Shown in pieces: positions 1 through 11,330 of a stretch of 64,000 nucleotides of DNA. Each line of letters opens with the position of its first letter. The stretch's first letter is position 1. Both the position numbers and the translations under genes were made by a program. Source of the stretch: Vicia villosa (Eukaryota > Streptophyta > Magnoliopsida > Fabales > Fabaceae). Where the stretch lies: assembly GCF_029867415.1 (NCBI RefSeq), contig NC_081185.1:118771987-118835986 (forward strand), written 5' to 3'. The notes under the pieces were generated by a model, which worked only from the letters and a program-made list of their open reading frames with translations, did no database searches and was not told the origin of the DNA.

Positions 1-1592
1 AGGACTGATCTTCAAGCTGCTCAGAACTTGCTTATGCAAAACAGAATGGACACTCATGTTATTAATAGGGTGAAGGATCTCACTGAGGAGGTTGTAAAAT
101 GGAACCACATGGAGGAGAAAATTCTAATGCAGAGATCAAAAATAGATTGGTTAAAGATGGGTGATGAGAATAATGCCTTCTTTTATGCCTATCTCAAATC
201 CAAATAGAAAACAAAGAGTATCATAATGCTGAGGAAACTGATGGTACTGTTATTACTAAGAAAAAATATATTGAACAGGAAATCCTTGAATTCTATGGCA
301 GCCTTATGGGAGCTGACAGCCCGAATATTTCCCAAATTGATGTAGAAGCCATGAGAAAAGGGAAGCAAGTTAGCTGGGAGCAGAGATCATTTCTTCAAAG
401 TAATATCACTCTGAATGAAATTGAGAAAGCTTTAAAAGGTTTAGGAGATCTTAAGAGCCCAGGTGTGGATGGATATGGAGCTAAATTTTTCAAATCTAGC
501 TGGCATATCATTAAAGAAGATGTGATTGCAGCCATTCATGAAATTTTCAACCACGGAAAGATACATAGTAATTTCAATAAAACAGTGGTGACATTAATTC
601 CTAAAATCTCTAATGCTAGCAGTGTCAAAGACTTTAGATCTATAGCTGGGTGCACAACATTCTATAAGATCATAGCAAGGATTCTCATTGACAGATTGGG
701 GAAGATTCTGCCCAGTATAGTAAATCAAAGCCAGACAGCTTTTTATTCCTGGCCAGCATATGCAAAATCATATCATGCTAGCCTATGAACTCATTAAAGG
801 TTATGGGAGAAAATCAGGGACTCCAAGATGCATGATACAACTAGACCTCCAAAAAGCATATGACATGGTGAATTGGAATGTCCTTCGGAGCATCATGATG
901 GAGATTGGTTTGCCTAGCAGATTCATCCATTGGGTTATGGCCACAGTCACCTCTGTTTCATATGTCTTCAATGTGAATGGAGGTTCACTCATACTATGCA
1001 AGCTTGTAGAGGTATCAGGCAAGGGGACCCTATTTCCCACTTTCTTTTTGTTTTAATGATGGAGTATTTGAGTAGATTGCTAGCCAAAATGCAAGTGAAT
1101 CAGAATTTCAAATTTCATGCAAAATGTGAGAAGTTGGGATTATCCAATCTCACTTTTGCAGATGACATTCTTCTGTTCTGCAGGGGGGAGGTTAATTCAA
1201 TTAGTATGATTCTCACCACTGTTGAGTCTTTTTCTATGTCCACAGGTTTGGTTATGAATCCTCAGAAGTGTAAATTCTATTGTGGAGGAGTTAATGACAC
1301 AACCAAAGCTGCCATGAAAGATATCATGGGATTTGAAGAGGGCCAATTACTAGTTAAATACCTTGGTGTACCTTTAACTAGTAAAAGACTAAATATCACC
1401 CACTACCTTCCCCTCATTGAAAAAATTGTTGGTAGAATAAATCACTGGACATCAAAGCTCTTAAGTTATGCAGGCAGAATCCAGCTTATACAGAGTGTGG
1501 CATTTGCTATAACACAGTTTTGGCTCCAATGCTTTCCTATACCTAAGTTTGTTCTAACCAAAATTGATTCAATTTGTAGAACTTTTCTCTAG
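1..1592 (+). pseudogene. LINE reverse transcriptase, broken
   Basis: The reading frame is split into pieces at about 1-207, 306-788, 760-1056 and 930-1592. Recognisable RT blocks are the LKSPGVDGYGAKFF-like entry (about 450-490), the region ending NQSQTAF (about 725-742), LDLQKAYDMVNW (about 842-880), RGIRQGDPIS (about 1006-1035) and the catalytic FADDILLF (about 1157-1180). Frame changes fall near 742 and 1000, and a TAG closes the last piece at 1590. In an intact LINE this enzyme would copy element RNA at a nicked target. Here it cannot be made as one protein. Confidence 0.88.
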
Positions 1593-1673
1593 ACAGGCAA
1601 GCATGATAAGAGTAGGAAGAGCCCTATAGCTTGGGGAAAAATCTGTAGGCCCAAATGTAAAGGTGTTCTTAAT

Positions 1674-2444
1674 GTGATAAATCTCAATGTTTGGAATCAA
1701 GTCACCTTGCTCAAATGTCTATGGAATATCCATAGGAAAGCAGATAATCTATGGGTTCTATGGGTTCATTTGTATTATCTGAAGGGAGAACAGATTGCAG
1801 ATGTTTTGGATGGAAATAACTGGACATGGATGTTCAAAGCTATCATGAGACAGCGGGAGAATCTTCCTATAATTCAACAGCTATGGGACAAGATGACTGC
1901 TAGCCAGAAGTTCTCTATGAAACAGATTTATGAAGCTCTAGCTGATGACCAGAATCGGGTGCCCTGGAGATTTTTGATGCAACATAATCCTGCTAGACCC
2001 CGTGCTATATTTACCATGTGGATGCTTTGCCATGAAAAGCTTCCCACCAAAGATAGACTCAACAGGTTTGGTTGGATACAAGATATACAGTGCAACCTTT
2101 GTAAAAATGAGCCTGAAACACTACAACACATATTTTTTACCTGCAGAATCACCAAAGAAATTTGGAGGTATATTCTAAACTGGATAGAGGTAATTCATAC
2201 ACCTCAAGAGTGGAGATTAGAGTTAAACTGGATTATGGATGCTACAAACAGAAAATGTTGGAGGGCTAGATTGATAAAGCTCGCGTTCACAGAGACAATT
2301 TATGGTATATGGCAATACCATAATGCGACCATTTTCAACAACCCTACTAGTCTTTTAGCAACAGATATGATAATGGAAAGTATAATCTATAGAGGCTGGA
2401 AAGATAGGCAACTTAGAACTCACATTGCTAGGCTAATGGGATAA
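1674..2444 (+). pseudogene. LINE C-terminal zinc-binding (zf-RVT) region
   Basis: This 256-residue frame matches the zinc-binding C-terminus of plant LINE ORF2. It has a PWRFLMQHNPARPRAIFTMW-like block, LPTKDRLNRFGW, then CNLCKNEPETLQHIFFTC, the Cys-x-x-Cys...His...Cys cluster that defines the domain (about 2092-2145), and a following IWRYILNWI. It continues the RT relic after a short gap (1593-1673) with a stop. It ends about 100 bases before the element's A-tail. It is a fragment of ORF2, not a host gene. Confidence 0.85.
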
Positions 2445-2563
2445 GGGATAGTTTTGCCTTTTTGTTTAGTGTATTTTGTCAGTTTTGATTCTGCTGGATC
2501 GTTGATGATCGCATGTACTTCATGATTTTTGAATTAATAAAATTCTGTTAGTTCAAAAAAAAA

Positions 2564-3262
2564 TGATATAATTTTCGAGTTGATTGTAGAGCCAAATAAA
2601 TCAAAAAAATTGAATAGATAAAATCGAATTAATTAATTAAATTTTTATCGTTATTAAATCACTCTATCCATGATATTTAAAAAAAAAAAAAAAAAGAGAA
2701 GGGGGTAGAATATTTTTTTACTTTTTTATTTGAGAGATAGTGTGTGAAGAAATTTCGTTTTATTTTCTTTGAAGCACTGAAAATTTAATCAGGACAAGTT
2801 AATTATTTTCTTAACATATATGTAACATGTCAATATTTATTAGTTAAAAACCAATTTGTTAAAAATGTAATATTAGTTGTTATAAATTTAATTAGTTAAA
2901 AACATTACTAATGGCATGTGTGGGGACAAATCAACCCTTTGAAGTGGGGGCAAATCACAAAAACATTCATTTATTAGTTAAAAACTAATTGAAGCAGTGG
3001 GGTCAACTACACCCGGCCATTTACCATAGAGTAGATCCGTCCCTGCGCGGTTCGCCACCATAAAAGAATTCGGTACATGGGGGTATGTGTAGTTGATACG
3101 TTCTTTGAATTCGTGATACGTTGTTTGAATTCGTGATACGTTGAAATGTAATAATCCATATATCATAATTAAAAAATTATTAGTATAAAACAATAAAAGA
3201 GAAAAAACTAAATGTAAGCTTATAAATATTGAAAGCATGTAGAGTAAATGTAGCTTATAAAA
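2564..3262. other. AT-rich spacer, no gene seen
   Basis: Contains A-runs (for example 2680-2694) and, at 3094-3142, two and a half copies of a 20-bp tandem repeat (TGATACGTTSTTTGAATTCG). The unit starts are at 3094, 3114 and 3134. A 137-codon minus-strand frame over 2978-3391 has no recognisable domain and overlaps promoter-like repeats, so it is not called. Confidence 0.6.
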
Positions 3263-3314
3263 GTCCCACATCGGATATATTGATAGCATAGAGAGTACAA
3301 GTAGCTTATAAATA
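3263..3314 (+). promoter_or_regulatory. snRNA-type USE plus TATA pair
   Basis: GTCCCACATCG at 3263-3273 matches the upstream sequence element of plant snRNA genes (consensus RTCCCACATCG). TATAAATA follows at 3307-3314. Centre-to-centre distance is about 42 bp, four helical turns, the spacing known for Pol II snRNA genes. No snRNA was recognised downstream. The surrounding sequence (3208-3320) is internally duplicated (two AGCTTATAAA-type blocks), so this may be part of a dispersed repeat. Confidence 0.45.
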
Positions 3315-3649
3315 AAGGACTGCAAACTCGCAATCAAGCAAAGCAAACAACAATCCTTAGTTGTTATAGGTCCTGGGAAGTGTGGGGCCAAACATAAATA
3401 GTCATTAATTAATAATATAATATTAATGGCATTTCAGTGCATGCTTTGATAGCATCAAATTAGTCTAAATTTTTGACCCTGAGAAGTGTGGTTCATTGGT
3501 ACGTTAGTTTTCCTAAATTCTGGGAGAATTGTCATGTACCGGTCGCGAATCGGTATTCATGAACAAATACGCAGTTCGGTATGGGGACTAGCGAATTATG
3601 TAACTATGATCTCAACATAATACATTAATGTGCTTTATAATCAAATTTG

Positions 3650-4160
3650 TTCAAATACTCTTTGGTGTTCAAAATAAATCAAGAACATTCAAAAGGATGA
3701 GTCTTCTCCATAATAGGTCTAATAGATATTCTATTATGAATATAACTTGTTGTATTCATAGCTTCTGTCCATAAATGTTTAACCACATTAGTTTCGTTGA
3801 TCATGGTTCTGGTCATTTCTGCAATGTCCTATTCTTCCTTTCTACAACTCAATTTTGCCGTGGAGTTCTAGGACAAGAGAAATCATGGGATATACCATTA
3901 GAATCAAACAATTCTTCAAACTGGCTGCCATGATCACTTCCGACTCTAACAATCTTAGAATCAAACTCATTTTGCACTTTAGAACAAAAATTAGTGAATG
4001 CAGAATGTGACTTATCCTTATGCTTTAGAAATAATACCCATGTCCAACGACTAAAGTCATCAACTATGACAAGTCCATACTTCTTACCATTAACTGATGC
4101 AGTCTTAACTGGTCCAAACAAGTCTGTGTGTAGAAGCTCCAATTGTTTAATCCACATCAT
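3650..4160 (-). pseudogene. Ty1/copia integrase fragment
   Basis: Reading from 4160 leftwards, the frame gives the copia integrase core: LLHTDLFGPVKTAS (first catalytic Asp), VIVDDFSRWTWVLFLKHK, then VGSDHGSQFE (second Asp) and a GISHDFSCPRTPRQN block. A stop replaces the residue after PRTPRQN near 3849. Beyond it the VVERKNRTL motif carrying the catalytic Glu is readable but followed by more stops. A short piece at about 3650-3680 resembles the FVLNTKEYLNKFD segment. No LTR was found nearby, so this is a truncated dead fragment. Confidence 0.85.
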
Positions 4161-5000
4161 AGTGTCAGGTGTATTTTTTTTAAAGATATAGACATTTTAA
4201 ACCATTATACATTTTTAAAAAATACATCATAATTTAACCATTATACATTTTAATATAAGTGTTCATTTATTTCTAGTAAATTTTTTGAATTTTTTTTAAT
4301 TTTGTTAAAAAAAATTAAAATGATATAATATTTTTTAACTAATAGATTTTTTTATTAGAAATGTGGGTAACTTACGGGTAAGGGTACTTAAGTACCCACA
4401 AGGTGCGAGTAGGAGTATAAAGTTTGATGCTCGCAAAAATATGACCTCATACAAAGATTTTTTTTCAAACGGTAGGTACGGAGACGAATACTATAACACT
4501 CTACCCATTGTCATCCCTAATCAGTAATTTTTAATGTGAATAGAGATAGACTCAAATGTGAAATAGCAGCATTAAAGATTTCATATCTTTAGAAAATCGA
4601 TAAAAGCCTCATCATTCTGATCTTGGACTTGTACAAAGAATTGAATTGGCAAATCTTCTTATTTTTAAGACAAGTACCACACAATTAAGGATGCTGTTTC
4701 TGAATTTTTTTTATTTTATTTTTAACAGTAATTGAAGAAGTTTTTCAAGGCCTATCATGTCATGTTTCAATATGTACTTTTGCTACCGTTTAAAGACGTA
4801 GAAGATCTCATCAATGTAGTTTTTACTTGATTCCATGGTGATTTGTTAGTATACTATATTAAATTTTTTTCCTTAGGAATATTTCAATTCATTAATTAGT
4901 TAAAATTAAGATTACACAGAAATAAAAGGCCAACGAACAAGTTTCACCGCTGCTCATTTTTGAATGGCAAATTCAATCATATTATGTTGAAAAATAATTA
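4161..5000. other. AT-rich spacer, no gene seen
   Basis: No coding potential recognised. The stretch around 4365-4510 (alternating GGGTA/GTACCC-type text) looks like decayed repeat, but I cannot name the family. Confidence 0.5.
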
Positions 5001-5009
5001 CAAGTGTGA

Positions 5010-5150
5010 GTAGTGTGGATAAGTCCACATTGATTAGAAGTATGGAGACTTACATTTATAAGTGGGAGATGCCACTCACCTAACACCTTAAGATTTTGGG
5101 TGAATATGTGGTGTGTCTTTCACAAAGGTGTGTTGCTCCTAAAGCTAGTC
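5010..5150 (+). repeat. Promoter-like dispersed repeat fragment
   Basis: AGTCCACATTG (5022-5032) and TTTATAAG (about 5055-5062) resemble a decayed USE/TATA pair. They are followed by CACTCACCTAACACCTTAAG, a sequence type that recurs in legume genomes next to such motifs. It has no transcript or gene attached that I can see. Confidence 0.3.
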
Positions 5151-5159
5151 CCCAAAGTT

Positions 5160-5700
5160 AAAAATGCTCCTCGCTTGACCCCCTGAATTGCGCCGCCAAC
5201 AGATTCATTATCCTAGGTGACACAACATTGTTATGCATTAATCTTTGCACTATGTGTAAAAGATGCATCACTTCTAGTGCTAGAAAACCAAAAATGTCAA
5301 AGGCAAATGGTATAAAAGCGCACCACTTTTGGTGCTAGAAAACCAAAAATGTCAAAGGCAAATGGTATAAAAGCGCACCACTTTTGGTGCTAGAAAACAA
5401 AAAATGTCAAAGGCAAATGGTATAAAAGCATGTTTTTCCTCCTACCCATCCATACACTAGAACAACTGTTGGCCTAAAAGTCGATTTTCCTTCGTGTGGG
5501 TCAGTGAAGAAATTCACAGACACGTCTTTCTTCACATGTACCCCTGCATGCTTAAATATATTAAATAGGACATCCCTAACAAAGTCATGTCGGTATTTGT
5601 ATCCTACAAGCTCTTTGTAATGAATAGCGTGTTCCCCAAATATATCCAAGCACGCCTAGTGACAAATAGGGCAAATCCCATCAACGAGAATTAAGGGAAT
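5160..5700 (-). pseudogene. Retroelement-derived C-terminal protein relic
   Basis: The 80-residue frame at 5407-5649 contains DIFGEHAIHYKELVGYKYRH, then a FVRDVLFNIFKHAGV and FRPTVVLVYGWVGG block. A Cys-x-x-Cys (CPIC) is readable just upstream near 5680. I know these blocks from the C-terminal region of legume retroelement proteins often labelled putative reverse transcriptase or auxilin-like. The expected middle segment is deleted and the frame is broken. Downstream, the motif that normally reads AFIPFAFDTFGFLAPE is present, multiplied by 55-bp tandem duplication. A tail resembling VMHNNVVSPRIMN is readable at about 5200-5260. Confidence 0.6.
5263..5427. repeat. 55-bp tandem repeat, three copies
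   Basis: Unit starts fall at 5263, 5318 and 5373, exactly 55 bp apart. The last two copies are almost identical and the first is diverged at its start. The unit includes CACCACTTTTGGTGCTAGAA and GGCAAATGGTATAAAA. It lies over the conserved C-terminal motif of the retroelement relic on the minus strand. Because 55 is not a multiple of three, each copy shifts the frame. Confidence 0.9.
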
Positions 5701-6542
5701 CATAAGTCGGTATTAAAGGATGATACGGTATTTTACTGGGGACATATGTGGACCTAGACCGTCAATAGGGGATAACAAGGAGAAAATCTTAAGCATGCGA
5801 TGCTTGCAAACAACCAAAATCAACTTTATGATTTGTGGCCATGTCAAACTTTACTTTCATGTCTTGAATATTTTTATTAATAAAGATACTCGCCAAAACA
5901 TGTCGTGTTTTAGGAAAGACGGTATCCTTTCTAGTAAAATCTTGGTTAATATAGTATAAATACTTGTATACGGTTTTATAAAAACATCATACATAACGCA
6001 AATACTTTGGTATTATACAAAAAAATTAAATGTTGCATTCGGCTAAGCTGTGGGTATTTTCTTTTTAGCAAATTTTAAGGGCTCAACCTTGGCTAAAACT
6101 TCTGACCCCATAAGATCTATATTAGGTTGTACAGATTAATATTATCCACAAATTATTAAAGGTTTGATTGAGGGTAATACCGTAGGCGTTATTAACCTTC
6201 GGTAAACGTTGCCGAGGGCTCTGTATTAGTTGGTAATCATTGAGTAAATTACCATTATCCACGGCTTTTCCAATTACAAGGGGCTTTTAACTCTTGGTAA
6301 TGACAAATTTTATTGTTGTGAGAAAGAGAGTGACCTAATAATTTGAAAGGATAATGATTTCCGAATACTTTTGTAGGATTGGATACTTTATATATTAAAC
6401 TGATGAGAAAATGATAATTTATAGATGAAACCGACTATTCATTCGACTCATACCAAAAACATACAACAAAATGGATGAGAAAATACAACAGAAGAAACAT
6501 GAGAAAGACAAGGATGTTACTAAAACAAATTATTTCAAAGAG
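5701..6542. other. Spacer with possible decayed transposon end
   Basis: No gene seen. The stretch 6180-6340 contains repeated CTTCGGTAAA, GCCGAGGGCT and CTTGGTAATGAC-type blocks that resemble subterminal repeats of DNA transposons such as CACTA elements. No terminus or target duplication could be fixed. Confidence 0.3.
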
Positions 6543-9500
6543 TTATTCTAGTTGTCCTAGTCTAATCATGTGGAGTTGGTTCCCCAAAGGTGTTTTTCCT
6601 ATTGCAAGCATCTTTGACACTTGATCCATGGTTGGTCTAGAACGTGGTTCTTGACTCAAGCAAGCCAATGCCAACCTTGCAATCAAGATCACTTCTTCAT
6701 CAATTGGTTTCTTAACTTGTTCAGATCGTTGATCTAAAACATCTATCAACAGCATATTATCAGCCGTCGATCTTGTCGATGGTGACAAAAACAATGAAAT
6801 GAGATCTCCTGGATGTTTTCCCATTATGATTTCCAATGCAAGAACTCCAAAGCTATATACATCACATTTCTCATTCACTTCCATTGTTTGTGCCAATTCT
6901 GCAAACAAACATATTAACTTATGAGTTTCTATATTATATGAAAATGATATGAAAATATAAAATCAAAACAAGAGGAAAAATGTTCTAACCTGGAGCTGCA
7001 TACCCAAAGGTTCCTGCAAATTCGGTATAACTAAGTAAGCCCGGCTTTAGAAACTTAGCCGTCCCGAAGTCGGAGACATGAGCTTCATAGTCAAGATCAA
7101 GAAGAACATTTTTGCTCGATATGTCGCGATGAATAATTGGAGGCGAGCAATCATGATGCAGGTAGGACAAAGCATTGGCTACACCTTTAACAACATTCAT
7201 CCTCTTTTCCCAATCAAATGCAGCAGCCTGTGTGTCATTGTTTAGCATTTGATCTAAGCTTCCGCCTTCCATGAACTTGTAAACCAAGAATGAGAACTTA
7301 GAATGTGAGCAAAACCCGTGAAGCTTTATGATGTTTCTGTGTTTGATTCCTGTCAAGGCTTCAATCTCACTCGTAAAAGACTTTGAACTGAAATATGACT
7401 TTGTTTCGTCTGTTACCAAATGAAACTTCTTAACAGCAACAACCAAATCCGTAGCCAACTCTGCCTTGTAAACATTTCCTTGACTCCCAACTCCAATGAG
7501 ATGTTTGTCATCAAAATTCTCAGTAGCTTCAATGATATTTTCAAACATCATTTTCCCATCATGACTCCAAATTGAAAATAGTACTCCCCTTTGTGCTTCT
7601 TCAGATTGACTTTCTTTCTTTGGTGATTTTCTGAGACACAAAATGTAGATTGAAATTCCAATACCACACAATACTAGTATCAGAGCTCCTATAGCAATGA
7701 ATACAGATCGAAAGACATTTTTGCTCTTTCGACTATGGCGTGTTGCACAAGAAGTTAACCCTGTGATATTTCCACATAAGCCTTTGTTGTGTTTGAATGA
7801 TTCAAATGGAGCATTAAGAAAGGCTGGAATTTTCGGAAGTGGACCTTCTAACTGGTTGTCTGATATGTTAATGAAAACCAAACTCCTTCCAAAATTTTGA
7901 GGAATGGTCCCTGAAAGCATATTATGTGAGAGATTCAACATTGACAACTGCACCAAACCTTCAAGAGTTGTTGGTATTTTTCCATTCAAAAAATTGCCAC
8001 TGAGATCAAGTGACTCAAGAGCTAAACCAAACTTATATGGAATACTTCCTTCAATTTTATTTCTGCTTAAATTCAACATTCGTAACCTCGGTAGCCTCGC
8101 TACTTCTTCCGGTATCGTTCCACTCAACTCGTTTCCACCGAGATCCAACATTTCAAGTCTTTGTAGCATTCCAATTTCTGTTGGAATGTTACCGGTGAAT
8201 TGATTGTTACTAATCTTGAGTTCAACTAATGTTGTCATCTCTCCTAATTCCTTTGGAAGTTTCCCCGTCAATTGATTTGAAGAAAGGTGAAGTCCACCGA
8301 GTTTGGTTAAACCAATAAGTTCTAATGGTATAACACCGGAAATATTGTTGTTAGATGCCTTGAAAGTAAGGAGATCAAGACTCTTTTCCCAATTTGTTGA
8401 AATGTGTCCCTGAAATTTATTTTTACTTATATCAAGATACTGCAATTTCGGATATACACCAAAATCTCGTGATATATCTCCTTCGATTTGATTCTCCTCG
8501 AGCCTGATTCTTACAAGGCTAGAACAATTTTTCAAACTTGTTGGCACCGAACCAGTGAAACGATTCTGATTAGCATTTAAGTACTGTAATCTTCCACCAG
8601 AGCATATTTGAGACGGCAAATGGCCAACAAAATCATTCTGAGACACAACAAAGGTATCCCAATTGTTATTGAAAAGTCCATTTGGAATTCTACCGTGAAG
8701 TTTATTGAAAGCTACTTCAAAAACACTGAGCTTCTTCAAATTTCCAAATGAATCTGGAATTGTTCCAGAGAGATTATTTACTTGGAGACTAAGAACTTCC
8801 AAATTGATCAAATTACCTATAGAGGCAGGAATTGATCCAGAAAGACGATTATTCAACAACCACAAAAAAATAAGATTTTTCAAGTTCCCAATTGTGGAAG
8901 GAATGGATCCAGAAAGGCGATTGCTATCAAGTGCAAGTGAATTCAAATTAACCAAGTTTTGTATAGAATCAGAGATTGAACCAGAAAGATTCATTTTTGA
9001 AAAATAAATCAGATTCAAGCTAGACAAGTTCCACAAGGATTGTGGAATTGGACCAGACAACTTGGTGTTATTAAAAAGGTAAAGTTGATTCAATTTACTC
9101 AGGTTACCTATGGTTTCAGGGACAACACCAGATAGAGAATTCGATGACAATTCAATAAGAGTAAGGTTTGTCAAAAGCCCAATTTCTTGTGGAATTGAAC
9201 CAATTAGGCCACAATTTGAAATTGCTAGAAACCATAATTTGTTCAATTTTCCAATCTCAGGAGGAATAGATCCACCAGAGAAATCATTCCTTCTTAAATC
9301 TAGATACGATAAATTGGATAAATTTCCTATAGAACTAGAAATTGCTCCACTTAGTTTACAAAATGAAAAATCAAGGTTTTGTAAACTTTTCAAAGTGAAA
9401 ACTTCTTGAGGAATGGAACCATCAATAGGGTTTTCAGAAAAATTCAATGTGTTTATTTTTGACATGTTACCAATTTGTGGAGGAATGGTTCCATAAAATT

Positions 9501-9825
9501 GGTTATTGTAGATATTTAGGGTTATGAGGTTTGGTAGTGAAGAAAAAGTGAGAGTGTGAAGTGTACCTTTTAGTCCAAAATTTTCAAGGTTTATGGCAGA
9601 AACTGAATTTAATTTATGACATTGAATTCCTTGCCATTTGCATGGACTTGTGGTGTTTTTCCAAGTTGATAAGAGAGTTTGGCTGTGGTTATCAAAGCTA
9701 TGTTTCCATTTTAACAAAGCCGGTGATTCAGTTTCAGTGGCTTCAGCTATAGCTTGTGGCCATGAAAGTGTTGAAAGTACAAAGAGAATTATCAACAGAC
9801 TCGTAATGAAGTTAGAGGGTAGCAT
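6543..9825 (-). CDS. LRR receptor-like kinase, MIK2-like
   Basis: Plasma-membrane receptor kinase of 1063 residues encoded by two exons (9825-6990 and 6898-6543). The 91-bp intron has GT (6989-6988) and AG (6900-6899) ends and splits the Glu codon of the kinase APE motif. Layout: signal peptide (about 1-28); LRR N-cap with [10 protein letters not shown]; about two dozen plant-type LxGxIPxxIGxLxxL repeats; C-cap Cys pair (GLCG...SC); one membrane helix (about 706-728); Ser/Thr kinase (about 770-1040). Kinase motifs are all present: GVGSQGNV loop, VAVKK lysine, [11 protein letters not shown] and APE, so it should be an active RD kinase. Length and intron position fit the Arabidopsis MIK2 group (LRR-XII/XI type, peptide perception in immunity and growth). 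The start was chosen because it directly precedes the signal peptide. No lesion was found. The ligand is unknown. Confidence 0.93.
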
Positions 9826-9879
9826 TATAATCTATGTTGGTTGATGATTTGTGATATTTTAATGAAGGTGGGTGGTACC

Positions 9880-9888
9880 ATTATATAA
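9880..9888 (-). promoter_or_regulatory. Putative TATA box of the LRR receptor kinase
   Basis: TTATATAA-type sequence about 56 bp upstream of the start codon on the minus strand. It would give a start of transcription near 9853 and a short leader of under 30 bases. Position and AT core are the only evidence. Confidence 0.5.
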
Positions 9889-9889
9889 T

Positions 9890-11060
9890 GTGTGAATATA
9901 TGGTTATTTTTATTTGTAAAAAAATGATTATGTTAAACTTTGGTGGTCCACATAAGGCTTCTTCCAAATATTGAATGTGAATGTCTGACATTAGTACAAG
10001 TTTTATAGTCACATGTTTATCATTTTTTTATCTAATTAATATGATTGAGCTTGTGTTTGATTTTACAACTCTAAAATTATTTTGAATCGATTGATCTTGT
10101 AAAATTGATTTTAATTAAAATTAAATTTAAATTTAAGTGATTTATATGTAAAAATGAGGTGAATAATTAATTTTAGCGTTAAATATGTTAGTCTATGTAA
10201 AAAATTTCTTTAAAAAATAGTTCTTAATCTTTTCGTCCATAATTATAATTTAATGTCTATTTGACCTAATGGAAACTAACGTTCACACGACACGTGGCAC
10301 GCCATGTTACTTAAATTCAACATAAGATTTGACCAAAAAAAACGTGAAATAGAACAACACGTTCTATCATCTTCCCAAATAAACATCAAAGCTTCCAAAA
10401 GCAATCTTCAGCCAAGAGATGAATCAGAACACCACAAAACCTTAGCCAAGCCAATCCTTCTTCTTGGACATCAAAACTCCAACTTTAACTGAGTAAAATG
10501 TTTGCACAGGTATGCAGGTACATTTGGATTTCTCTTTAGAACTCTTATATGTGTATTTTACTCTAATGGGTTTCTCATTTTTTTTGATGATTTTGTTTCC
10601 TTTATGTCATGGTTGTGTTAGTTTTGTTCTATCAAGTAAGGTTATTTATGGGACAACTTTTATGGACTTGCTCTATTTTTTTATGGTTGACTAGTTGATT
10701 TGGTTTGTGTGAAGTTCTAAACTGTGTTTCTGTTATTTTGATTTTTCTTTGAGAATAGAGTCTTGAATCATAAGTTATTGAAATATGGGACCCAAGGGTT
10801 AGATTCAACGAGGCATTATTAATTGTTCTAGTTTATGTTTATGGAAGTGTTCATGCATATTCCTACTAGTCCTCTATAGGATTTTGTTTGTGTTTATGGA
10901 AGTGTTCATGCATATTCCTACTACTTAAAATGAGAATGTTTTCTCAGTTTTGGTTAATTTGTGTTTATGAAAGTGTTCATGAAAGTGAAATGCATTTGGT
11001 TAATTTAAAATAATCATCTTAACAATCTGGTTTCAACTTTGCATCGCCAAATGCTTAATA
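9890..11060. other. Intergenic, small repeats only
   Basis: No gene recognised. At 10836, 10891 and 10962 begin three copies of a GTTTATGGAAGTGTTCATG-type segment. The first two are 55 bp apart and nearly identical. The stretch 10165-10310 (TTAAATATGTTAGTC...CACGTGGCACGCC) resembles, in inverse orientation, sequence at about 38900-39090, suggesting fragments of one dispersed repeat family. Confidence 0.5.
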
Positions 11061-11064
11061 ATTA

Positions 11065-11330
11065 AAAGGTTAAATATATACCCTTGTAATATAGGCGAAA
11101 TTCGCTTTTTCCCTATAATATTTTTTCAAACACCCCAAGAAATATAAAAATATTATGTCTTTTACCCCCTAAGTATAAGTTTATCCCCTGTAATATTTTT
11201 TTGTTTAATTTTCCTTCAGATTTGGTGTAAAATTTACACGCTTATGGGGTAATCCAAACAAAAAAAATATTACAGAAGAAAACTAAAAAACATATTACCA
11301 GGGAATAAAGCGAATTTCGCATATATTACA
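11065..11330. mobile_element. Foldback MITE, interrupted at its right end
   Basis: The ends mirror each other: GTAATATAGGCGAAATTCGC near 11082 pairs with the complement of GCGAATTTCGCATATATTAC near 11310-11329, each followed inwards by a TTCCCT..TAATAT block. The element is noncoding and under 300 bp. Its right edge coincides with the insertion described next. A partial second copy starts at about 23199. Confidence 0.65.

Larger units (their letters stand above)
1..2563 (+). mobile_element. Degenerate LINE (L1-type non-LTR retrotransposon), 5' end outside window
   Basis: Order seen: a pre-RT linker in frame at 1-207 ending in a stop, reverse transcriptase pieces to 1592, then an RT-associated zinc-binding region to 2444. 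A 3' tail follows with AATAAA near 2536 and an A-run at about 2554-2563, as expected for a LINE 3' end. Several frameshifts and stops show it is dead. The endonuclease is not in the window. No RNase H was recognised downstream of the zinc-binding region. Confidence 0.9.

Noticed and set aside
2978..3391. 137-codon minus-strand frame
   Set aside because: Hydrophobic, no domain, and overlaps the duplicated USE/TATA repeat.
7697..9844. Plus-strand frames opposite the LRR receptor gene
   Set aside because: Shadows of the repeated LRR coding sequence. None has a domain or a start context.
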